Shown piece after piece: positions 24,661 through 34,800 of a stretch of 64,000 bases of DNA. The position numbers and the translations under genes were made by a program. The DNA comes from Heliocidaris tuberculata (lineage: Eukaryota > Echinodermata > Echinoidea > Camarodonta > Echinometridae). The stretch lies in assembly GCA_025618425.1 (NCBI GenBank), contig CM046852.1, positions 5,420,719 to 5,484,718 of the forward strand, written 5' to 3'. The notes beneath the pieces were generated by a model that searched no databases, had not been told where the DNA came from, and was given only the letters and a program-made list of their open reading frames with translations. Every line of letters starts with the position of its first letter. Position 1 is the first letter of the stretch.

Positions 24661-25554
24661 TTATGAGTTAGTTAGTAGAAATCATTTTGAAAATTCAGTT
24701 ACTGATATAGCTAACACTTGCCACATAGGCCTTTATCAGGAGCTGGGCTAATAATTTTTTCCAGGGCTATATATAAGCCAGGGTTTTTCCAGGTCATTTC
24801 TTAATCCATTTCTTTTATTGTTTCATATTTTTCTATATTAATTACTTTTAAAACTTGTTTTAGTCTTTCTTTTCAGATAAACATTGCGCATGATTGTTCA
24901 TATTTTCTTTCTTTTCCATATTTAAAAACTTTTTAAGTGCTTACTGATATAGTGTTCTTTCATACACAAATGAATACAGAAACACTACATATAAAGAGTT
25001 TGGGGATGAATAGGATCGCGCATATCCCAAAGATGCTCGCTTTTCATGAGACGGAATTGAAAGTTTAAACGCCTAAAGTTTATCTTTGTAGACGAAATTG
25101 CATGCTCTTGAAGAGTCTTCACCTTATTTTCTAAGTTGAGTGGTGTTATTTCAATTCGGTTTGACAAAAGTTGGCGATCACACGATGGGAAAAAAAATCA
25201 AATTGAAAAAATATGATTCTGATCGTCATATCAAATTCGGTCTAAATGGCGTAATATTTTCGACCATTTGGGTGCTATTTTAACAAATTTGGAATAAGCG
25301 AAACTGTGACAAACGATCAGACCTGCTGAAAAGCAATAAATCATAAAATCAACATAATGCCCCCTAACCCTAATCCTAACCCTAGAGGGCTGAGCCGCAG
25401 ATCGATAATAACTCATTTATTTTTTCAGGCGTCAGCAGATGCTGATATACCTACATGGGTATCAATCAAACAGGGAAGGGGTATACATAAGGAATAAATA
25501 TGAGTAATATATATATATATATTTTTCATTCCTTGGAGGGGATTACCACCCCCC
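24661..25554. other. intergenic or intron, no gene recognised
   Basis: No coding or repeat structure recognised apart from a short CCCTAACCCTAATCCTAACC stretch (about 25361-25380), which resembles degenerate telomere-type repeats. If the candidate exon at 10497-10650 belongs to gene 1, this lies in its first intron. Confidence 0.5.
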
Positions 25555-25574
25555 CCCTAAGAAAAAAAATGCAG

Positions 25575-25606
25575 TAGAGGAAGTAAAAGAAGTAGAAGAA
25601 GAAGTA

Positions 25607-25641
<35 letters not shown>

Positions 25642-25654
25642 AGAAGAAGAAGAA

Positions 25655-25686
<32 letters not shown>

Positions 25687-25697
25687 AGAAGAAGACG
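25575..25697. repeat. (GAA)n microsatellite
   Basis: Over 100 bp of GAA/GAG triplets about 220 bp before gene 1's initiator ATG. The poly-Phe reverse-strand frame is an artefact. Confidence 0.95.
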
Positions 25698-25846
25698 AAA
25701 AAATGTCCCACCATTAAATAACAAAATCGTGCTACGCTGAGAGTTTTCTTCTCAATTTGAAAAATTATAGTAGCAGTCTAGCAGATTATAATTTTGAATA
25801 ATCACTGTTGTGTCCTCTTCATATTCTTTTTATCCTTTTTATACAG

Positions 25847-28800
25847 AAACCAAGAAGTCATAGATCATTAAGTAATACCGGAACATTAACCAAACAAGAC
25901 CAAAGCGCCTGTCTACCATGAAGACTTTCCCCGTCATTCTTGCAACCACTTTCTTGGTTGCTATCGTATCCGGACAGGATTCTGCACTACCAGGCCAAGG
26001 ACCCATTGAGCCATTCCAGAACCCAGGAGAGATCATTCCTGGTCTCACGGTATCATACTTGATCAACGCTGCTGGTGGTATATGGCAGCAGAAGCGTGTC
26101 ATTGATTCATTGGCCTATACTTGCACCGATGTCTTACCTTATCTAGGTTCGATAATACCAGATGTGGACAGTGCAAGTCTGTATTGGGGTCCCATCTGTG
26201 ATCAGGTAATTAAAGCGGCTGATGATCTAGATGCTTTTGATGCATCAGGATTCTGTAACAACATAATCGGTATGATCAGTGGCATGATACCTAGAGACAA
26301 TGGCACGAGTGGTTTCAGATATCGCAGGCAAGCAGGTTTACCAATGGAATATCCTGGATCGATGGCAGATGACCTGGATATCATTGGAATCCTGATCAAC
26401 ATCACCAGAGAACTCTATGGAATCGACATCAACATGATCATCAGCGATCCATCTACAATCAATACAATCTGTATCAACGTCAAGGACAATTTCCTGAGGC
26501 CATCACTTCAGTATCTCATCTCTCAATTTGGGGCTGAACTACAGAGTGCATTGCTCGCTCATGAGAGAGCAATACCCGTGTGCCAAGACTGGGATGGTTA
26601 TCTCCAGACCCTGGGAATAAACTCAACCTCTCCCATCTATTCTATCATCCAGGATGCTGCTCGTATTGGGTCTCAAGCCGTGGGGTATGACAGCAGAGAA
26701 GAACTCTGTGACGCTGTCCTCGCCGTCCAAGGTAACAGTTTCATTTTAACAATGCAAGGGTCACCCGACCCCCAAAGTACGTACTCAGATTTATAAAATA
26801 GTAACACAGCGGGAGACACAAGCAACACCTGCAATATTTTTTTCTTTTAAGTTATTGGCTAAAAACTTTAAGATCGTTGCACATAAGACGTCCTTTGCCT
26901 GACGCAGGACTGCGTCAGCAACCTGCTCGGTCTTTGACGCGGACTTTGGCGTCAAGTGAGGGTGACAGGATACACAACATTATTGGAAAATGACAAATTT
27001 TTACAAACATTGCGTTGAATGACTGACGTATGGGCTAACTGCCTTCATATGCTTTATTGGCGAAGGTATCAGCGCAAAATGCCCCCCCCCCCCCCCCCGT
27101 GTGCAGTGGTGATTGGTGGAGAAAATAGAATGAAAAGATACAAGGTAATAAGGCCTAATTTCCAATGTAGGTTGTCAGTAACTCATGTTGCTTTCTGAAA
27201 TAATTTGAATTCAAGGTATTACTGCTATAAAAAGCAATCTAAATTGTTATTGCATGATTGGATATTAATATTCCTAGCAACGCTTAGAAGATTGTAAGGT
27301 AATGACGCATCAAACTTAATTTGAAAGGTGTTGTTTTGTTTTGTTGGTTTGTTTTGATTATTGTTTTATTTTATTTTTAACTTTTGACCTCCGTCGCATT
27401 ACAGGTGGTACTGGTAAAGCGAGAAGATTATTCGCGACGAATTTGATTTCCAGCGTGTTCGAAATCCCGAGAAACGGTGCCAGATGTTCGATGCTTGCCA
27501 ATGACCTAATTGATGACGTCCTTGAACCAATCATTAGCATTGGCAGCCCTGATGGCGAATTTGAAATTTCCGATGACGTGATAGACACTTACACGGGATT
27601 CCGAGGAATTAATCCTCTTTGCAATGCAGTTGAGATTGCTTTCACAAGTAAGAATGCGCGTGCGTGTGTGTGTGTGTGTGTCTCTCTCTCTCTCTATATT
27701 TATTTATTTATTTATCGATTTATTTATTAAGCATGGTTTATTTATTTTAAAAATATCATTCGCACCCTGTTAGTTGAATTGCAGGTTTTGTTTGTTTGTT
27801 TGTTTGTTTGTTTGCTGTTGTTTTTGGAGGGGATGTTGTTTTTGTTTGGCCTTTTTTATGTGAAAAAAGTATTTATCAGAATTTATAACACCTTAGCAAA
27901 TATAAGTATAGTAATATGATAAATTCTAACTTCATGATAACTTTGTTTTTCTTTTAAAATTTGAAATGCGTTTGCATACAGTGCTGTAGGACTCGAGTCC
28001 GGACTCGGACTCGAGACCGGTCTCGAGTCCCTATTTCTAGGGAATCGGACTCGGACTCGGACTCGAGCCACAAGGAGACTCGGTCTCGGACTCGGACTCG
28101 ACCAATGGTGACTCGGGCGAAAATCGGGCCGAGACCGGCAACGAGACCGGCAACGAGACCGGCAACGAGACCGGCAATTTTTTTTCCCGTTTTCCGCTTT
28201 TAATTTTAGCTCAAAAAATTACCCCAGCCATTTTCGCGCACCTTGCTCGATTGAGCGGTATTTTGAACATGAACTTTAAAACATCGATCGCCGTAACGGT
28301 ACGAGAATGTGCCCAAATAGACGATAGACGTTAAGATTAGTCGTTTTATGCTCGTATACACTCGTTATGCCTACACGTATTACACAGACAAGTATTGAAA
28401 TTGATATTAACCATGTGGAGATGGATTAATTTATAACACACATTTCCCCATAGACCCCAGCCTGGGATATCTTGGGCAGTCTCAAACAGATTAGTATTCC
28501 ACTTGTTTTTTAAGCTAGTATTATGAATTACAGTTTTTATCTTCTATCTTTTTACTTGCAAGCTATGTTCCTGTGGCAAAAGTCAAATGTGGCAAAAAGA
28601 CAAAGTCAGTAATTTATAATTTTTGACAGTGTCAAACGGTTTTATTACGGTTTAACAATTACTTTCGTTTTACTTGAGTCACTTAGTCATGTAGTCAGTT
28701 TCCAAAATGAATGTTGATGTTGCACTTGTATTACAAGCCATTGAGCCAGTTTAATGAATTAGCTGATACATGTACAAGGGTTTTATTAGGGTTTGACGAT

Positions 28801-31800
28801 TCACTTATTTATTACTTTAATCAGCTATTTGATAAGATTGAACTATTGGTGTTCTTGCATGGTGAAATATTGTTTTTCCCTCTTTTTTTTCCATTTCATT
28901 TGGAAAATTTCTTTTCTATAATCTGGCTTCAGTGGCATTCAGCCTGTTATCTTTGAAATTACAGGCCTTTGAAATGAACAAATATTAATTCGTGTATCTT
29001 TTTTTCATTGAGGTATCACAGAAACATTAAAATCAACTCTCAATCTATGATTACTGTGGATACAAGCAAAATACTTGGCCTGATAAGGCTTGTTCACATA
29101 TGAGCCATTTGTCAACGAGACATGTACCTTAGCACAAAAGGAGTGCATGTTTACTTGTTTAGTATTTTGGTCAATAAAACTTCTGAAATTCCACCAGTAC
29201 ACCATCACCGAAAATCTAACCATAGACATTTATCTCAACATTTCCAATTCAATTTTCTTACCTTCTGTCAGAATTTTTAGTGGTAATAGCTGGAATTCTA
29301 ACTGAACTTAATCTTCTTAAGCACCAAGCGACATGCCTATGGCGGCAAATCACTCATTTGTGAGCAAGCCTTTATAGTTGTCCGCATTCGTACTAAGAAA
29401 AATTACAATAAATTAAATTCTCTGAAAAATTGAAGTTTTCAATGAACCAGAGACCACTTATGTTATAGAGAGTTCACAGTAAGGCATTTATCATGATGAA
29501 AAAAAATGTGACGTAAACAAAATTGCAATTTAAGATGTTCCCATCGGGACTCGGACTCGGACTCGGACTCGGATGCCCAGGACTCGGGACTGGGATGGCA
29601 GGACTCGGACTTGGACTCGGACTCGGACAAGGAATCGGACTCGGACTCGGACTCGGATGGGATGGATTCGACTACAGCACTGTTTGCATATTTGACCAGG
29701 CACCACAAAACCACCAAAAAGTCGCACTGTGTGATTTTCAGTTAGAGCTCAATCAAAGTGTTTTTGGTTGGCATGGTCAAATTTCAGTTTTGGGTATTTC
29801 CTGAAAGAGTATACTTTTTTCTAAGTAATCTAAAAATTTGGAGGCACCTTACCATCTAAAAGTGGTATTTTTGACAGGTTTTTTTATTAGACTTATGTTT
29901 GTCTTCTCTCGATTTTATTGTATTACTTTTCCTTTTTACGACCCTGACTACTTGTCTCATTTTGATCTCCCATAACTTTAATACAGAGTAAGTTCTTGCA
30001 TTAAATCTTGTCCACTGTAATGAACAGGATGTGCCTAATTAATATGCCAAGTTTTAGGACAATCTGATAATCCTTTCATAGAAATTTCTATTGACATGAT
30101 TAAGTTCTAATCCTCATTTTTTCACCTTAGCACAACACCTTGCAAGTCAGAGTGCTTCAATAGAAGTAACATTCTGTGGGACTGTGCATTCTACTCTTTG
30201 TACAGTGAGTTTTGAACATCCAGTGCTAATGAGTTATATATCATTTTAAAGCTGAGAATCTCCTCTTTCAGGATCAGACCTTAACTAAAAATCCATATCT
30301 GGCCACTTTTTGGTGGTTTTGTGGTGCCCGATCCGACTTGAGGTCTTCTTCGAAGCTCTGGGGGCTACAAATGACTGCTACATTATTGTCAATAACTTTA
30401 ATGGACTAAGCAAACTAAAGTAGTCAATTCTTACAGCATTAAGATGGTGACTATTTCATCTGTTTATTCTCTCTCTCTCTCTCTCTCCCTCTCTCGTTTT
30501 TTTTTAAAATTAGATTGATGAATGTATAATATCAAATCATCTTTTCTCCTGGCAAACGAGTCAATATTTTTTACAGGGTAAATAATTGCAAATAGTACAT
30601 TAACTGTACTTCTGTATTTAAAGTTTATCCTGATGAGTAATGATGGCAAAAGGCATGGTAAATTCAATTCAATTCAATTCAATTCATTTATTCAGTCCCA
30701 TTTAAAAAGTACATAAAAAACACATCAAACATATAGAATACATATTGAAACATTGAACCAACAAACAAAAAAGAGTTTTGAACATCCAGTGCTAATGAGT
30801 TATATATCATTTTAAAGCTGAGAATCTCCTCTTTCAGGATCAGACCTTAACTAAAAATCCATATCTGGCCACTTTTTGGTGGTTTTGTGGTGCCCGGTCA
30901 CATATTCTATTGCAGGGTTCTTGATAACTTAACTCATATAGACCCGCAGTACAATTTGACGTAGTTTTGAAGTGGAAAGCGATGATATTCTGCTATAAAA
31001 ATTTTTTTCCCCCTTTCAAACCTCAGCTGTAGTGGACCTGCCAGACCCAATCCCATTCCAGTTCTTCCCAAACACTTCTCTAACCGTCGAGTTCTTCATA
31101 AACGCCGCTGGAGGAATCTGGCTGCAAAACCGAACAATCGATTCAATGGCCTTTGTATGTACAGATGTCTTGCCAGACCTCGAGTCAATGGTACCTGTTT
31201 TCAGCTCGTACTCTCCGTATTATGAGCCAATCTGCCGGCAGGTACTTGAAGCAGCAAGTGATTTGGAAGCCTTTGACGCGGAGCGTTCTTGCAACGACTT
31301 AACAGCTCTTTTTACCGACTTGGCGCCCATGGCCAGCGGTGACAGGGTTCGAAGGCAAGCAGAAATGCCAGAGGAAGGTTACTTTGATATCATTGGAATC
31401 CTTGCAAATATCACCAGAGACCTGTACGGCATTGATGTCTACGACCAATCCACCATATGTCCCAACATCCAGCAGTTCCTTAAACCATCCTTATCCGATG
31501 TCACCTCTAGTTTTACCGCAGAGCTGGTCAGTGCAGTGCTTCCCCAAGCAGTGATGTACATCTGTCAAGACTTTGGAAAGTTCATTAACCCGACCTCTCC
31601 CTACTATCAAATCATCCACGATGCAGCAGATATAGGTTCCCAAATATTGGGATATGACGACAGAAATGATATTTGCATGGCTATCCAACAGGTTTTATCT
31701 GCAGGGGGTAAGGAATCAGTCATTCTAATACCGCATTCACAACCCCAAACCGATTTCACATCGACGCCAAACCGACCGATGCTTGACCACTGGGGGTACT

Positions 31801-34800
31801 GTAATTTTTTTGATCTGTTTGTTTTCTTTAAAGAGTCAGTCTTTCTGGTGTGACTGATGTTTTACTCTGTGCTAGATATAGGCTAACTTAACAGTCGAGC
31901 CTTTCCAAATTTACCTGTTCTTTCCAGTTGTGTTGAATCTAAGCACTCAGACACAACTTCCGAAAAACCGAGCACAGGTATAATATACGCCGAAAACTAC
32001 ATATAAATCGGGATGAATATTGAGCCCTCATCGTTGAATTAGAGATAGTACGGAAGGCATGAGGGAGATCTTGCAAAGTTAACCTACTGTTAATAATTTT
32101 TTTTCAAAAATAATGCTACGTCTCTATTATCTTCAACTTTTTTGAATGATTCGTCATATAGAATAACTTTCAAATAACAAATATGTGAATAAATATATCC
32201 ACAGCATTATTTTTCAAAAAATATGTGTTTTGTGCAGTGCACACTGCCTCGCCGTGAGCGATGAGTTATACATGAGTTATCCATCGTGAGTTATACACTG
32301 TTTTGGGAGTATTTACCCGTGCCTGTTTAAAAATGTCTACAGAAATTTGTAATTCAGTACATGCAATTTTTATTTGATGTAACACCAATTTCTCTTGTCC
32401 GATTCGTTGCTTCAAATATCATGTAAAGGGGCCCCCAAAATGCTGAGAACATTTTTTTTTTTTTTTTTTTTTTTGCTTCCTTGTCAGAGATTTTTTTAGT
32501 TAAACGGGGGCCCAAAAATGCTGAGGACCTTTTTTTTTTTTTTTTTTTTTTTTTTTTGCCTGTCAATTTTTTTTGGGTGAATATTGAGCCCCCTCCCTCA
32601 AGAAATCCTGGATCCACCACTGGTACGACGCATGCTCCTGAGACAACTGGTCCGCGGTCAGTTTACCATATTGAGCAAATTGTTAACTTCAACCCTGAAC
32701 CCAGCTCTAACCCTATCCCTGAACCTAACCTAAAACCGTATTGCAAACCTGACCCTTACCCTATAATTTTGACGAAATAAAGCCCGGAGCATTTGTCAGA
32801 TCACCCTTGTAACCTATACCGTTTATCCAAACAGGGGACGAGCGGAGGGACTTTGGTAGGAATGCCTTCGAGAGTATCTTCAATCTTTTCACCGATGAAG
32901 ACAGATGTTTGATGATTGGGAATGACGCAATTGATGACATCGTCGAAGCCCTCATCCGCATCAATAATCCTGGGTTTGAAGTCAGTGGTTACCTGATCCA
33001 ACGATACACTGGATTCAAGGGAGTTCGAGAGGTCTGCAGAGCTCTCCAGACAGCGTTCACTAGTGAGTGTTAACACACACACACACACACACCCGCACAC
33101 ACCCGCCTAATCCCGCCCACATACACCCAGATGCGATTAGGTATAAGAAGTGTTTTGAAAAGGGTTGCAAACGGTATTATTCATTTTGACGAAGTGTAGG
33201 CTAGATTGGGTGATACTCGATCCGACTTGAGGTCTTCTTCGAAGCTCTGGGGGCTACATAATGACTGCTACATTATTGTCAATAACTTTAATGGACTAAG
33301 CAAACTAAAGTAGTCAATTCTTACAGCATTAAGATGGTGACTATTTCATCTGTTTATTCTCTCTCTCTCTCTCTCTCTCCCTCTCTCGTTTTTTTTTTTA
33401 ATTAGATTGATGAATGTATAATATCAAATCATCTTTTCTCCTGGCAAACGAGTCAATATTTTTTACAGGGTAAATAATTGCAAATAGTACATTAACTGTA
33501 CTTCTGTATTTAAAGTTTATCCTGATGAGTAATGATGGCAAAAGGCATGGTAAATTCAATTCAATTCAATTCAATTCATTTATTCAGTCCCATTTAAAAA
33601 GTACATAAAAAACACATCAAACATATAGAATACATATTGAAACATTGAACCAACAAACAAAAAAGAGAGCGGAAAGAAAAGTGGAATTTAACAGACAAGA
33701 ATAAGAAGCGTACAATTGCTATTTACAGCATATAAAATAATGGATATGAAATGGGAAACTGCAAAAGAACCAAATAAAGGTTCTGTCAACTGGTCAAGGC
33801 AGTCCCTAATAAAATACCTAGGTTTGTACTGATAAAGATTATAACAACATAATGATAAAAGTGGTGGGATGAATTAATTATATAGCAAAGTAAGTGAATA
33901 ATAATCCCTTAAGTTTTGATTTAAAAGAATTTGAAAATAAAACATTTTTTATATAATGAGGAAGAGACTAGCAAATAAAAGGCCCTTTACATTTTAAAGA
34001 AAAAGAAGATGCTGTGTTTTTACATTCTTCAATATAATAATTTTCAGGATTTCCAATGTTATATTCATACATTACTGTTTTACATTTAATCAAATGAACT
34101 AATATTCAATCAGATAATTACAGAGAAAGAGAAAGAGAGAGATAAAAAATATCCTTTTTTTATCAGTTTGACTGCATCATAGTTTTAAGGATGCATTTAA
34201 CGGGTGATTTTGATCATGTTTTTTTCACGGTATTCAGTGCTATCTGGGACTACTGTGACTCTCACCGTTACGGGCGAAACTCTTAATGGCGAGGAACTGA
34301 TGTACACTGATAATCTGGCTAACAGGGAGTCTACTGACTTCAGGAACCTTGAGATGGTATTCTGCGGAGTGGTAAGTACATGTACATGTAAATAGATAGT
34401 TCTCTTGTTCAAGAGGCCACCTTACAACTGGTGACTCGACTACGACCGCATATGAAAAGTAATTGTGTTAGGATCTTTTATACTGCAAATTATTTTAAAA
34501 ACCCACTGCAATGATAGTTAAATGAATAGACTTCTTTCAAGACTGCAGTTGCATTTCCTTTTTCTTTTCATTTCATAGAAAAGTATGTGAAGCAAAAAAT
34601 ATTTATATTCTCTGCTCCTTTTTCCTGCTTTGCTTATTATCACCTAAATTCTCTCATATTATATTAGGGACTATAATGAAAGGGTAAAAAGGATATAAAT
34701 ATGTAATACTCCAGTCACACATCAAGAAGACCGATACCAAACCAGCAACGGACCGAACAAACAATAAAAATTACCCGAATGGTCAAAAATAGGTTGTTTG

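Larger units (their letters stand above)
27648..31026 (+). other. gene 1 intron B1-A2, rich in insertions
   Basis: A 3.4 kb intron holding (GT)n(CT)n and (TTTA)n tracts near 27664-27725, the hAT-like element 27979-29682, an inverted-repeat element 29698-30331 and a local duplication (30207-30898). Ends CAAACCTCAG. Confidence 0.75.
31708..32834 (+). other. gene 1 intron A2-B2
   Basis: Holds a damaged copy of the palindromic element family (about 31938-32300) and a hAT-type end at 32622. Acceptor CCAAACAG. Confidence 0.7.

Noticed and set aside
25361..25383. Internal telomere repeat
   Set aside because: CCCTAACCCTAATCCTAACC is too short and degenerate; could be chance.
29523..29804. Gly/Leu repeat protein from GACTCG hexamers
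   Set aside because: All frames across the hexamer array are open; the array lies in the subterminal part of a hAT-like element.
31708..31853. Continuation of the A2 frame beyond 31707
   Set aside because: The GTAAGG donor and phase match to 32835 show this is intron read-through; sequence after it loses resemblance to A domains.
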